64,000 nucleotides of DNA from Methylococcales bacterium (GTDB lineage Bacteria > Pseudomonadota > Gammaproteobacteria > Methylococcales > Methylomonadaceae), in the NCBI GenBank assembly GCA_026398895.1, contig JAPLRZ010000036.1, positions 53,225-117,224 on the forward strand. The letters run 5' to 3'. The notes under the pieces were generated by a model, which saw only the letters and a list, made by a program, of their open reading frames with translations, had not been told where the DNA came from and made no database searches. Below, piece by piece: positions 51,430 to 60,708 of this stretch. The first letter of the stretch is position 1, and each line of letters starts with the position of its first letter. The position numbers and the translations under genes are program-made.

Positions 51430-53238
51430 CTATTGGTTATTCGCTATCCTGATAAGATGAACAATTTGCTCAAATTGATAATTTTCTGCCAATTTTTGCA
51501 AATCATTGGCAATATCGGGAGCAAGTTGGCGAATTTGACTGAGGACTGCATCAGTTTCTTCAATATCCAAATTTAACGCCGCTTCGTGTAACTGCTGTTG
51601 CAGGGCAACGGGAAGGGTAGTTAGCATCTGCGCCGTTATTTTAACAGTCGGCAAAGTGACGGTGCAGGGTCTGTCATCATAAATAAAGTGAACTCCTAAC
51701 TGTTTTGTCAACATGGCAAAAAGTTCTGGGGGGTGAAATGGCTTGTGTAATACCGCATCACAACCCGCATTAATAATGCTATCGTGTTGATCTATAAAAG
51801 CACTGGCAGTCAGGGCGATGATTTTAACCGCATCGCCGCCTTTCAGTTGGCGAATTTTGTTAGTGGCTTGATAACCATCCATCACAGGCATACGCATATC
51901 CATCCAGATTAAATGCGGCTGCCATTGTTCAAAGATATTGACAGCTTGTTGACCATTTTCGGCTTCACGCACTTCAAAACCAACAGATGTTAATAGCGTA
52001 ACTAACAATAAGCGATTATCGAAATTGTCATCGACAATTAATAATCGCCATTGTGGCTGATTAGGGGCAATGCTTTTAACAGGGGGTATTTTTTCGGTAA
52101 TAACAATGCTGTCTGCATTAGCAATAGGCACGCGCAATTCGATGCTAAAAGTTGAACCCACGCCTACGATACTACTGACATGGATACCACCGCCCATTAA
52201 TTTTATTAAGGACTTGGAAATCGCCAAGCCTAAACCAGTGCCTTTTACATCGGAGTTTTCTTGTGTCAACTGTACAAAAGGCTTGAATAAATCAGCTTGC
52301 TGATCGGTTGCTATGCCCGACCCACTGTCAACGATGTCGATAACCAGCAGCATCACCAGCACATCATCAGCTAAGGGCTGCGTACTTACGCGTAATATAA
52401 CGCCACCATCGTGGGTGAATTTTATTGCATTGCCCAGTAAGTTAATGAGAATTTGGCGTAATTTACTACTGTCGGCTTTAATGTATTGCTGAATATTAGA
52501 CGCTATTTCCACTTTAAAACTTAACTGCTTATTTTGCACACGAATGCTAAACATATCACCAATATCTTCTATTAGTTTCAGTAAATCAAAGGTTTGGATT
52601 TCTAACTCAAGGCGACCAGCCTCAATTTTAGAAATATCCAACACGTCGTTAATCATGCTCAACAAATGCGCACCACTGCGATTAATAATAGCCAGTGTGT
52701 CTTTTTGGCTAGTGGTCGCGCTGCTATCCATGCTCATGAGTTCAGAAAACCCCAAAATCGCATTTAAGGGCGTGCGTAATTCATGACTCATGGTGGCAAT
52801 AAAGGTACTCTTGGCAATATTAGCGGCTTCGGCTTCATCGCGTGCCTTTTGAAGTTCTACTGGGCTAGGTAGTTTCAACGCACGCGGAATTACCCACCAT
52901 ATTGCAAAGACAGTTGCTGTAGCAACTACGGCAGCGACTGCATTTGCGTAAGCTTCTAGCCAGTACAGAGGAATCCAAATTGTCACGACCGAGAGAAAAT
53001 GGGTACTAGCGCAGGTTAGAATGAACGCAATAAAAAACCCTAGGTATAGCCAGCGGTAAGCAAGGTCTTTACGTTTCCAGACAAAATAGGCGATACCTAT
53101 AGGATAGCTGGCGAAGGCGAGTGTCATAACCGCGTCTGAAACCGCCATTAGCCAGAGTAAAGGTGAGTCCCAACCTAGGCAGTAACCATGCGGCATGAAG
53201 TTTTGAATGTCAAAAAAATTGATGAGTGCTTGTTGCAT
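51430..53238 (-). CDS. Hybrid histidine kinase with ethylene-receptor-like sensor
   Basis: The 602-residue protein has three N-terminal membrane helices resembling the ethylene-binding domain: SD at 34-35, P46, and C76-ASTH80, matching the copper-binding Cys-x3-His of ETR1. ETR1 Tyr32 and Ile35 correspond here to F42 and Y45. A linker follows, then HisKA ([12 protein letters not shown]152), HATPase ([20 protein letters not shown]) and a receiver ([17 protein letters not shown]). A short helical C-terminal region has no evident phosphotransfer His. No cognate regulator lies nearby. Ligand binding is not proven. Confidence 0.87.
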   Translation of the reverse strand: MQQALINFFDIQNFMPHGYCLGWDSPLLWLMAVSDAVMTLAFASYPIGIAYFVWKRKDLAYRWLYLGFFIAFILTCASTHFLSVVTIWIPLYWLEAYANAVAAVVATATVFAIWWVIPRALKLPSPVELQKARDEAEAANIAKSTFIATMSHELRTPLNAILGFSELMSMDSSATTSQKDTLAIINRSGAHLLSMINDVLDISKIEAGRLELEIQTFDLLKLIEDIGDMFSIRVQNKQLSFKVEIASNIQQYIKADSSKLRQILINLLGNAIKFTHDGGVILRVSTQPLADDVLVMLLVIDIVDSGSGIATDQQADLFKPFVQLTQENSDVKGTGLGLAISKSLIKLMGGGIHVSSIVGVGSTFSIELRVPIANADSIVITEKIPPVKSIAPNQPQWRLLIVDDNFDNRLLLVTLLTSVGFEVREAENGQQAVNIFEQWQPHLIWMDMRMPVMDGYQATNKIRQLKGGDAVKIIALTASAFIDQHDSIINAGCDAVLHKPFHPPELFAMLTKQLGVHFIYDDRPCTVTLPTVKITAQMLTTLPVALQQQLHEAALNLDIEETDAVLSQIRQLAPDIANDLQKLAENYQFEQIVHLIRIANNQ

Positions 53239-53348
53239 GATAATGTACCTTTCTGGCGATTAAAACGCTGTCTGTTTGAATTTACTGATTTTTTGTGTCG
53301 AGATATAAAGTGGCTTGGTATAGCTGCTACGATCATTTGAATAATAGG

Positions 53349-53535
53349 TTAATAACTGATGTTACGCACAAGAATATTTTTGTCCACGAAAGACACGAAA
53401 AGCACGAAAAAGTGACTGAACTTTGGCATTCTTGCTGAAATGGAAGCGAATAAAGTCTGCATAATCGCTTCTTTTTTCGTGTCTTTCGTGCTTTTCGTGG
53501 ACTATTGCTTTTTCATGCGTAACATCAGTTAATAA
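53349..53535. mobile_element. MITE-like element with TTAATAACTGATGTTACGC ends
   Basis: The 187-bp element has 19-bp terminal inverted repeats (one mismatch), TTAATAACTGATGTTACGC and GCGTAACATCAGTTAATAA. Inside is the GTCCACGAAAGACACG ... TTTCGTGGAC palindrome. It fills most of the 305-bp gap between the kinase and the Sel1 gene and has no coding capacity. Confidence 0.75.
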
Positions 53536-53543
53536 TAACAATA

Positions 53544-54482
53544 CTAAGGTGTTTCAAGTAAGCTTTTTAATGCTTGTTGTGCGCCATAATGTCCTTGCTC
53601 AACGGCTTTGCCATACCATTCCACCGCTTTTTGACTATCTTTAGCCACCCCATAGCCGTTTTCGTACATCAGAGCCAAATTATTTTGACCATCGGCATTA
53701 CCTTGCTCAGCGGCTTTGCGATACCAATCAGCGGCTTGTTGATAATCTTTAGCTACGCCATAACCATGCGTGTACATAAAACCTAAGTTACATTGCCCTG
53801 CTGCATAACCTTGTTCAGCGGCTTTGCGATACCACGCCGCTGCTTTTTGATAGTCATGACCGTAGTAATACGCATCGCCTAAATTGTTTGCCGTCCAGCC
53901 ATCTTTCTGATCATAAAGGCTTTCATCTGGACTATTTGTTAATCGCTCTAGTGCGGGTTGATTCACGGCGGGCGGTTTGCTTACAGTCTGCTTATGAGTA
54001 GATTTAGAGAATAAGTCAAAAAATGTTACGATAAAAAGTGCTACAACCATCCACACGGTAAAAAATACCACGAATGATAGTTGTCGTGTTTTTTTGGTAT
54101 TCTTAACTGAAAACGGCGATAGTACAGGTAAAGGCTCTGCTTTAGACTGTACCGCTCTAGGTATCGGGTATTGAATAACACCCAAAGCCAATGCCCACGA
54201 TTCCACCGCCCAATAAGCCAATTCTTCCTCAACACCGATAGCATCACGCAAACTTTGTGCTAAGCGTTCTAATTGCAACTCGATAGTCATGAAACTACTA
54301 GGCGTTAGTAATTGCTCGGCAATATCTTGTTCCAATGCCATCATCAATAAATTATTTTCTAAGCGATATTGTGGTGCTAAATCGTTTAATAATCCCCGAC
54401 AGCGTTTGGGTTCATTCATAATAGATTGACCGTGCTGCTCAACTATCAAGCACAATTGTCTGCGTGGGTGAGGGTCTAGCAT
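53544..54482 (-). CDS. Membrane-anchored Sel1-repeat protein
   Basis: The 312-residue protein has an N-terminal helical domain of about 105 residues (DPHPRRQLCLIVEQHG ... LAYWAVESWALALGV), a module I have seen fused to varied bacterial signalling proteins. One membrane segment (LSFVVFFTVWMVVALFIVTFF, about 133-155) follows, then at least three Sel1/TPR-like repeats (AAAWYRKAAEQGYAAGQCNLG and similar). Sel1 repeats mediate protein contacts in the periplasm. Role unknown. Confidence 0.82.
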   Translation of the reverse strand: MLDPHPRRQLCLIVEQHGQSIMNEPKRCRGLLNDLAPQYRLENNLLMMALEQDIAEQLLTPSSFMTIELQLERLAQSLRDAIGVEEELAYWAVESWALALGVIQYPIPRAVQSKAEPLPVLSPFSVKNTKKTRQLSFVVFFTVWMVVALFIVTFFDLFSKSTHKQTVSKPPAVNQPALERLTNSPDESLYDQKDGWTANNLGDAYYYGHDYQKAAAWYRKAAEQGYAAGQCNLGFMYTHGYGVAKDYQQAADWYRKAAEQGNADGQNNLALMYENGYGVAKDSQKAVEWYGKAVEQGHYGAQQALKSLLETP

Positions 54483-54525
54483 AAAAATCCTGATTTTGTC
54501 AGAGTGTTCAATGAGTGGTTTTTTC

Positions 54526-54684
54526 GGTGATGGGTTAAACCTGTTATAGCGATATTAATGACTGTCAGTCCTTTAAAGGACTGGCAGTCATACTCATCAG
54601 AATAAAAAGTGTGAGTCCAATAGCTTTAGCTATTGATAATCACAAAAAGCTAAAGCTTTTTGACTCCAGATTTCACCCACTGCC
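54526..54684. repeat. Modular MITE-like element with two inner palindromes
   Basis: The ends are GGTGATGGGTTAAACCTG and AGATTTCACCCACTGCC. The interior holds TATAGCGATATTAA, the ACTGTCAGTCC palindrome (54558-54591, copy 5) and the GAGTCCAATAGCTTTAGC module. The remainder of the 54483-54788 gap shows nothing else. Confidence 0.82.
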
Positions 54685-54788
54685 ACAGTGAGATAATGCT
54701 GGGCAATGTAGCACATAGCGGTAAAAATGAGCCGTCATTCCAGCATGAATACTGGAATTCAGTTACGGTGACGTAGTTGAGTGTCTGT

Positions 54789-56507
54789 TTAACCGTTGGA
54801 TTTTGCTTGTAATTCGTTGCGAATTTCGCGTATTTTTGTATTGAGATTTTTTACTTCCCCCAATAATAGTTTTAGCGCGTCATCGCGTTTTTGAATGATT
54901 TCACCCAACTGTTCAATAGTGCTAATCAGCTCTATATTTTCTGCGCGTAGTCCATCTAATTCGGCTTGATTGCCTTTAAAATTGTGGAGATCGGCTTCTA
55001 AGCCTTGGGTTTCTTGGTGGGCTAATGCGAGTTGTTGTTCAATTTCAGCAAGTAAGTCGTTTTCGTCAGAATTTATCATGATTGCAATGTCCTGTTGTAG
55101 TGAGTGGATGTAGTCAGTTTGTTGTGACAAAAAGGAGAGTGCTAAGGTGAACGCGGTCGTGAACCACTGTTCATCAAAGGCTTTGAGTTGTTGTAATTTA
55201 ACAAGCGTGCTGTTTGATTGTTGCGGCGGTTTGGTTAATGAAAAATGCGCTAATAACAGCGGCAACAGACTAACCGCATGACAGTGTTTAGCCTCACCTA
55301 AATTTAGTAGTTGTTGGGTTTGGGGCGGTACAGTTTGCCAGTCAGCGGTGAGTTCTTCGCGTAAAAATTCTAACCATTGGCGATTAGCTTGACGGTGATT
55401 GAGTTCTTGGTGTTCGTGTTCTAGCTGCTCGGCAATTAGCGGCAGTGCATCTTCGGTTTGCATAAACTGCAATTCTTCATCGTCAACATCGCATAAATGA
55501 TATTTCAGCAACTGCGCTATGATTCCAAGTGATGGGCTAAGTGCGTTGATTTTATCAATACGTTTGTTGAGATTGCTTTTAACATCCTCGTCCTCCCTGT
55601 CTTGGGCTAGGTAATTTTTATAGCGGGTAAAAATTATCAGCCAGTCTTTGAGCGAGATTAACTCCCAGCACACCGATAGTTCAGTAGTAAATCGCTGCAT
55701 AAAAACACTGTCTAGCTGTAATACTAAAGTGGCTAATACTCGACTGTCCAAGCTTGCTGCTGTCCATAGCTCATTATTTATCAGTGGCGCGTTAGTTTGT
55801 AAGCCACGCAAGTTATTCCAATCATCGGCAACAAAATTTAGGCATAGTTGTTTTAAATGATGACGAATAAAAAGCTGGCGTAGCGTGTCATCGCTGATGC
55901 TTTGGGCATCGGTTAAGTTTGTTATCTCATGAATGCTGTGAACGTGTCGGGTTTTGGCGGCTTGCGTGAGTTTATTGCCGTCATGCGCAGGAAACGGCAC
56001 GGTCAAAATTAAGCGTTCAGTTTTACCTGCCCAACGCAAAATTAAATCCACTTCATTGGGTGGGGTGTCACTGGCATTAAATTCAATAGAACGCCCCGTA
56101 TCGGTGACGCTAATGCCTGTTAGAAAAGGCGACTCGCAGGAAATATAGGCACTGCCGCTTTGTTCTACTTCAATACGCCTAGTGACAGGAATAAAACGTA
56201 GCTCGAAATTTTCAGGCAATAATGCACATTTTTCATGAAATTGCAGATTGCCTTGAGTATCTTGGTGGCGTAACTCGTAAATACCTTGTTGATCCGCAGT
56301 CAGAATTTGCCACTCAGCTTTACTGTTGACAGCTTTGGCGAATAACGGAATTTTTTGATTGTGTTGTGTGTCATATAATTCAGGTACACCTAAATACACA
56401 GTTTTGGGTGTGCTGGTAAAACTAAGCGTGTTAGCCCTTAATTCATAAGCGGACGCGGCTGCTGAGCTTTCCACCTGCACCGCTGTATCAATCATCATAA
56501 CGCTCAT
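54789..56507 (-). CDS. Large coiled-coil protein of unknown function
   Basis: The 572-residue soluble protein has a beta-rich, probably Ig-like N-terminal third (YELRANTLSFTSTPKTVYLG ... SGSAYISCESPF), a helical middle (about 190-470) and a C-terminal coiled coil (about 490-565: EIEQQLALAHQETQGLEADL, NIELISTIEQLGEIIQKRDD). No catalytic motif, signal peptide or membrane segment is seen, and I do not recognise the family. It could be a scaffold. Its gene is bounded on both sides by MITE-like elements. Confidence 0.72.
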   Translation of the reverse strand: MSVMMIDTAVQVESSAAASAYELRANTLSFTSTPKTVYLGVPELYDTQHNQKIPLFAKAVNSKAEWQILTADQQGIYELRHQDTQGNLQFHEKCALLPENFELRFIPVTRRIEVEQSGSAYISCESPFLTGISVTDTGRSIEFNASDTPPNEVDLILRWAGKTERLILTVPFPAHDGNKLTQAAKTRHVHSIHEITNLTDAQSISDDTLRQLFIRHHLKQLCLNFVADDWNNLRGLQTNAPLINNELWTAASLDSRVLATLVLQLDSVFMQRFTTELSVCWELISLKDWLIIFTRYKNYLAQDREDEDVKSNLNKRIDKINALSPSLGIIAQLLKYHLCDVDDEELQFMQTEDALPLIAEQLEHEHQELNHRQANRQWLEFLREELTADWQTVPPQTQQLLNLGEAKHCHAVSLLPLLLAHFSLTKPPQQSNSTLVKLQQLKAFDEQWFTTAFTLALSFLSQQTDYIHSLQQDIAIMINSDENDLLAEIEQQLALAHQETQGLEADLHNFKGNQAELDGLRAENIELISTIEQLGEIIQKRDDALKLLLGEVKNLNTKIREIRNELQAKSNG

Positions 56508-56535
56508 CCGTCTTGTTGTTTAGTGAAAAGAAAAT

Positions 56536-56627
56536 GGGTAGTGGGTTAAACCTGTTATAGCGATATTAATAACTACCAGTCCTTTAAAGGACTGGCAGTT
56601 ATACTTGAACAGATTTAATCCACCACC
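56536..56627. repeat. MITE-like element with ACTACCAGTCC palindrome, copy 6
   Basis: The ends GGGTAGTGGGTTAAACCTGT and ACAGATTTAATCCACCACC enclose TATAGCGATATTAA and the palindrome at 56569-56602. It is a 92-bp, single-module form of the element at 54526-54684. Confidence 0.85.
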
Positions 56628-56774
56628 GAAATATAGTAGTAAACCAGCTAATAATCCTAGATTCGCTTGTTTAATCAAAAAAAAATTTACGTTTATCGAA
56701 CTTGCTTGACAGTGTCGTAAAAAATCACCCTACCGTAACTGTGTATCGCTATTTTGTTGACTTGTCCCAAGCGA

Positions 56775-57437
56775 TCAGTTCAATGATAGTTGCCGCGCCA
56801 ACAAATCAAAGTCCGCACACTCTTGATAAGGTAGTACGCCTAACAAAGGCGTATTCAATAGCTTTTTTAGGGTCGCAATATTTTCATCGCGTTTTAGCAT
56901 AGTGGGATCATTACATAGGGCTAACCATCCTGCACAAGCCAAGCCTGAGGCAAGAATTGCTTCATAAGTTAATCTGGCATGATTGATACAACCTAGGCGT
57001 ATTCCAACAATCAGTATCACAGGTAATGCCAAGCATTGTGCTAAATCACTGACTGCTTGCTGGTCATTGATGGGCGCGTACCAACCACCAACGCCTTCGA
57101 CTAAGACAATATCAGCCAAGGCTTTTAACGAGGTAAAGTTAGCCAACACTTTGTCTAGGTTTACAGGATTATCTATGCCTGCGATATGCGGTGAAACAGG
57201 TTGTAAGTAGGCGTAAGGATTGACTAACTCATAATCAACTTGAATTGACCCATGAGCCTGTAGCAATAAGGCATCTTCATTTTGCAAATGTCCTTGGTGC
57301 AATGTGCATCCAGAAGCGACTGGTTTCATGCCGACAACGGTTTTGCCTTGTTGTTTAATAGTGTGCATGAGTGCCAGTGTTGCCCATGTTTTGCCGACAT
57401 TGGTATCTGTGCCTGTGATGAAATATGCGTTTTCCAT
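56775..57437 (-). CDS. bioD: Dethiobiotin synthetase
   Basis: This enzyme makes dethiobiotin from diaminopelargonate, CO2 and ATP. The 220-residue protein has P-loop TGTDTNVGKTWATLAL, MKPVASGC and VEGVGGWYAP, with length as in E. coli BioD (225). It is the last gene of the bioB-F-orf-H-C-D operon and directly abuts bioC. Confidence 0.95.
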   Translation of the reverse strand: MENAYFITGTDTNVGKTWATLALMHTIKQQGKTVVGMKPVASGCTLHQGHLQNEDALLLQAHGSIQVDYELVNPYAYLQPVSPHIAGIDNPVNLDKVLANFTSLKALADIVLVEGVGGWYAPINDQQAVSDLAQCLALPVILIVGIRLGCINHARLTYEAILASGLACAGWLALCNDPTMLKRDENIATLKKLLNTPLLGVLPYQECADFDLLARQLSLN

Positions 57438-58258
57438 TAGCGTGCAATCACCATAAATACGTCAAAACTCGCGGGAATTTTGCCATTCACTCGATGGTGT
57501 TCATAAGCGGCAATCATACGCCGCATAGCAGTTTTGCTGGTGCAATGTTTATTGCGCTCGGCGCGTACATTATGTGCGCCTATGTGTTTTAATTCCTGCA
57601 TCAATGCTAAAACGGATTGGTAGTGCGGTGTGTATAAAGTTCGAGTGATGTCAATATTTTCAAAGCCCGCATTTTGTAGAAACTGTGACAGTTGTGCTTC
57701 ATCATAGAAGTCATTAACGTGCGCATAATTATCAGCACTTGCCCATGCTGCTTTGAGTTCTTGTAAGGTGCGGGGGGCAAAAGTGGAAAAAATCAGTTGC
57801 CCATTGGGTTTTAATAGCCGCTTTATATCGGTAAATACCGCTTCAAGATTACTACACCACTGTAAGGCAAGATTAGAAAACACATGATTAACGCTGTCAT
57901 TCATAAGCGGACAATATTCAGCATCGGCACACAGTAGAATGGGTAGAGGTGATAGCCGAAACCCATCATGTAAACGATGGGTTTCGCGTTGCTCTACCCA
58001 TCCTACGAATTTGTTGCGTGTGGCGTGTAACATCGGCAAAGCAATATCCAAAGCAATAAGGTGTTCTGGATTAAAGCGCGATAATTCAGTGGTTAAAAAG
58101 CCTGTGCCACAACCGATGTCTAGCAATGTTCCTGTTATATTATTGTCAACTTTCTCTAATAGTGCGTAACCGACAGTTCTTTGTAAAACGGCAACGCTGT
58201 CATAAGTTGTGGAAGCGGCAGAAAATGCTTGTCGAATTTTGCTTTTATCTAATGGCAT
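57437..58258 (-). CDS. bioC: Malonyl-ACP O-methyltransferase BioC
   Basis: This enzyme methylates malonyl-ACP to disguise it as a fatty-acid primer for pimeloyl synthesis. The 273-residue protein has LLDIGCGTGFLTTEL (SAM motif I), VFSNLALQWCSNL and LKPNGQLIFSTFAP. It is about 22 residues longer than E. coli BioC. The excess is explained by residues 85-108 (VGWVEQRETHRLHDGFRLSP region), encoded by an in-frame dispersed palindrome. Overlaps bioH by 14 bp. Confidence 0.93.
   Translation of the reverse strand: MPLDKSKIRQAFSAASTTYDSVAVLQRTVGYALLEKVDNNITGTLLDIGCGTGFLTTELSRFNPEHLIALDIALPMLHATRNKFVGWVEQRETHRLHDGFRLSPLPILLCADAEYCPLMNDSVNHVFSNLALQWCSNLEAVFTDIKRLLKPNGQLIFSTFAPRTLQELKAAWASADNYAHVNDFYDEAQLSQFLQNAGFENIDITRTLYTPHYQSVLALMQELKHIGAHNVRAERNKHCTSKTAMRRMIAAYEHHRVNGKIPASFDVFMVIAR
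57934..58006. repeat. In-frame palindromic repeat inside bioC
   Basis: The imperfect inverted repeat GTAGAATGGGTAGAGG ... CCGAAACCCATC / GATGGGTTTCGCG ... CTACCCATCCTAC is of a family that encodes the peptide GWVEQRETH on one strand and STHPTN on the other. It inserts 24 codons into bioC between methyltransferase motifs. Confidence 0.85.
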
Positions 58259-59024
58259 GATTATCCATAAAACGGCAAATCAATGTTTGTAGTTGTTGAG
58301 CGTGCGATAAAAACGCTACATGACCTGCGCCATTGAGTATCGTTAGTTCCAATTGAGTTAATAACTGCTGCATTTGTTGACCAACCGCCACAGGGACTAA
58401 GGTATCTTTATCGCTTAAAATAACCGACACAGGCATAGACAGTTGGGCTAACACGGCTCTTAAATCGGTGTGTTTGAGTATCTCTAAACCACCTTGCAAG
58501 CTGTCATTATCAGGCGGCGGACATTCCATAACAGCGGCTTTTAGTTCTTTTAATAGCTGTTTGCTGTTGGGTAAACCGTTGACTTGTAAAGCGAGAAAAC
58601 GCAATAAGGTCGCTTGGCAATCAGCCGTTAAGCTAGTGGCAAAATTATCAAGCACACTAGGCTTAACGCCTGCCCAGTGTTCTGAGCCAACAAATAAAGG
58701 ATTACCCGCCACTAGAATCAGGGAGTTGACGCGTTCAGGATAGCGGTGGGCGATGTCCAGCACGATAGTCGCACCTAATGACCAACCCAGCCAGCAACTG
58801 GGCGTTTCAGGTAGTGCGTTGACCAGTGCGTCACTAACCGCCTCCAAGGTGAATGGCGTGATTTTTTCACTACGCCCATGCGCGGGTAAATCAATACAAG
58901 TGACTTGGTAATGTTGCGCTAAAGACTGGGCAAAATCACGCCAAATACCGCTGTGCATAGCCCAACCGTGTACCAAAGTAATCGGCTTACCTGAACCGTA
59001 AGTTTCTGAGTAGAGCTTAGGCAT
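58245..59024 (-). CDS. bioH: Pimeloyl-ACP methyl ester esterase BioH
   Basis: This alpha/beta hydrolase removes the methyl disguise at the pimeloyl stage. The product of about 259 residues has TLVHGWAMHSGIW (oxyanion region), nucleophile GWSLGAT and late His in NGAGHVAFLSH, with VILSDKDTLVPV carrying the Asp. I chose the ATG at 59024, which overlaps the stop of the preceding gene as TAATG; a TTG at 59036 is also in frame. Confidence 0.93.
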   Translation of the reverse strand: MPKLYSETYGSGKPITLVHGWAMHSGIWRDFAQSLAQHYQVTCIDLPAHGRSEKITPFTLEAVSDALVNALPETPSCWLGWSLGATIVLDIAHRYPERVNSLILVAGNPLFVGSEHWAGVKPSVLDNFATSLTADCQATLLRFLALQVNGLPNSKQLLKELKAAVMECPPPDNDSLQGGLEILKHTDLRAVLAQLSMPVSVILSDKDTLVPVAVGQQMQQLLTQLELTILNGAGHVAFLSHAQQLQTLICRFMDNHAIR

Positions 59025-59557
59025 TAGGCTATCCAATCAGGAACAGCTCTATTTTTCCATGCAAATAAATGACTTTTAGAACCTTGATAATAATTACGAT
59101 ATGACTGCACCACATCATTCGTAACTTTATAGTCATCGGGCATTGCAGGCGTGGGTTCGGTAAAGTCTTGCCGAGCAATATGGTTGGGTGAAGACTGTAA
59201 TGGCTGAATGAGTCTTGCGGTAGCGTGTACTTTGTCGTAGCGAAAAGTATATTCAGTTAACACGGCAACAAATAAGCAATACAACCATTGGTAATTTTCT
59301 GCACTGGCGCGAGTCCACAATGCAGATGGATGTTGATTATGGGTGGCGTGATACAGCAAACCATCACGTTCATCGGGCAGTTGCCAACGTTTAACGGATC
59401 GCCCCGCCGCGCTAACACCCAAGGTTTCCACGCCGTCCAGTAAGCGATGTGCAGTCGATAATAATTGTGCGTATTCCACTATCATTTTAACCACATGCTT
59501 ATTGACGTGTTGCTGGGCGCACAATGTGGGATCAGCGTGCAGGTAAAAAATATTCAT
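59024..59557 (-). CDS. Conserved protein of unknown function inside the biotin operon
   Basis: The 177-residue protein begins MNIFYLHADPTLCAQQHVNKHVVKMIVEYAQLL and has STAHRLLDG, THNQHPSALWTRASAENYQWL and RYDKVHATARLI. This pattern belongs to a widespread uncharacterised family also found in phages and environmental bacteria. The conserved His (HVNKHVVK, HNQHP, KVH) and Tyr/Trp suggest a catalytic or nucleic-acid role, but none is known to me. It is translationally coupled to bioF and bioH (overlapping stop/start codons), so it is expressed with biotin synthesis. Confidence 0.82.
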   Translation of the reverse strand: MNIFYLHADPTLCAQQHVNKHVVKMIVEYAQLLSTAHRLLDGVETLGVSAAGRSVKRWQLPDERDGLLYHATHNQHPSALWTRASAENYQWLYCLFVAVLTEYTFRYDKVHATARLIQPLQSSPNHIARQDFTEPTPAMPDDYKVTNDVVQSYRNYYQGSKSHLFAWKNRAVPDWIA

Positions 59558-60708
59558 AATTTATAGGCTTTGTCGAGTGCATCCAGCAAACGGTCTATAT
59601 GTTGCTCTTCATGAAGAGCAGACAAGGTAATCCGCAATCTCGCGCTACCTTGTGGCACAGTGGGTGGACGAATAGCGATGACTAAAAATCCTTGTTCAAA
59701 CAACGCATTACTAATAGCAACCGCTTGCTGACTATCACCGATAATTAGCGGATGAATTGCACTATTGGATGCACATAGGGATAAACCAAGTTGCTCAGCA
59801 CCTGATGTAAAACGTTCAGATAACTGAGTAAGCTTGTCTCTACGCCAATCATCGGCAATCACCAGTTTTAAACTGGCACGGGTTGCCTCAGCAACGGCGG
59901 CAGGTAAGGCTGTGGTATAAATATAGGTTCTGGCTTTTTGAATCAGGGTTTCGATAAGAACTTCAGAACCCGCGATAAACGCGCCAAATGTACCGAGTCC
60001 CTTACCTAAAGTTCCCATTAAAATAGGAACATCCTCTTGTGTCAGACCATAATGCGCTAATACCCCGCCGCCTTGTTGTCCTACCACGCCTAAACCGTGG
60101 GCATCATCCACCATTAACCAAGCACCGTTAGTTTTTGCCGTCTGAACTAATGCGGGTAACGGGGCAAAATCACCATCCATGCTAAATACGCCGTCGGTGA
60201 CTATCAATTTTCTTGCCTTGCTCTCAGTAATTAGCGTATCAAGATGTTCGGTATCAGCATGAGCATAACGCTTAAGCCGTGCGCCTGATAATAACGCCCC
60301 GTCTAATAAGGAAGCATGATTCAAACGATCTTGAAACACCGCATCATTACGTCCGACTAAGGCAGAAATAACCCCCATATTTGCCATGTAACCTGTAGAA
60401 AATAATAACGCTCTATCACGCCCAGTATACGCCGCTAATTCTTCTTCCAAGGCATGATGTGCCATGCTATGCCCAGAAACTAAATGCGCCGAACCACTGC
60501 CAACGCCATAATCATCTGCTGCCGATTTAAACGCTTGAATAACGTCAGGATGATGGGCTAAGCCTAAATAATCATTGCTGCAAAAGTTGATGATGTGCCT
60601 ACCGTTGAATTGTAAATTAATCCCTTGCGGGGATTCGATAATACGTCGAGAACGGTATAAACCTTGTTGTGCAATCTCTGCCAGATTGTTGGCTAATTGA
60701 TCCGCCAT
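59554..60708 (-). CDS. bioF: 8-amino-7-oxononanoate synthase
   Basis: This PLP enzyme condenses pimeloyl-ACP with alanine. The 384-residue protein has NFCSNDYLGLAHHP, GSAHLVSGH, DDAHGLGVVG and the PLP Lys in MGTLGKGLGTFGAF. Using the ATG at 60708 (overlapping the bioB stop as ATGA) gives the same length as E. coli BioF. A GTG one codon upstream is possible. Confidence 0.96.
   Translation of the reverse strand: MADQLANNLAEIAQQGLYRSRRIIESPQGINLQFNGRHIINFCSNDYLGLAHHPDVIQAFKSAADDYGVGSGSAHLVSGHSMAHHALEEELAAYTGRDRALLFSTGYMANMGVISALVGRNDAVFQDRLNHASLLDGALLSGARLKRYAHADTEHLDTLITESKARKLIVTDGVFSMDGDFAPLPALVQTAKTNGAWLMVDDAHGLGVVGQQGGGVLAHYGLTQEDVPILMGTLGKGLGTFGAFIAGSEVLIETLIQKARTYIYTTALPAAVAEATRASLKLVIADDWRRDKLTQLSERFTSGAEQLGLSLCASNSAIHPLIIGDSQQAVAISNALFEQGFLVIAIRPPTVPQGSARLRITLSALHEEQHIDRLLDALDKAYKL

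Noticed and set aside
28421..56602. Repeated 28-36-nt palindromes as a possible CRISPR array
   Set aside because: Copies are scattered over 28 kb with genes between; there is no regular spacer length and no cas gene.
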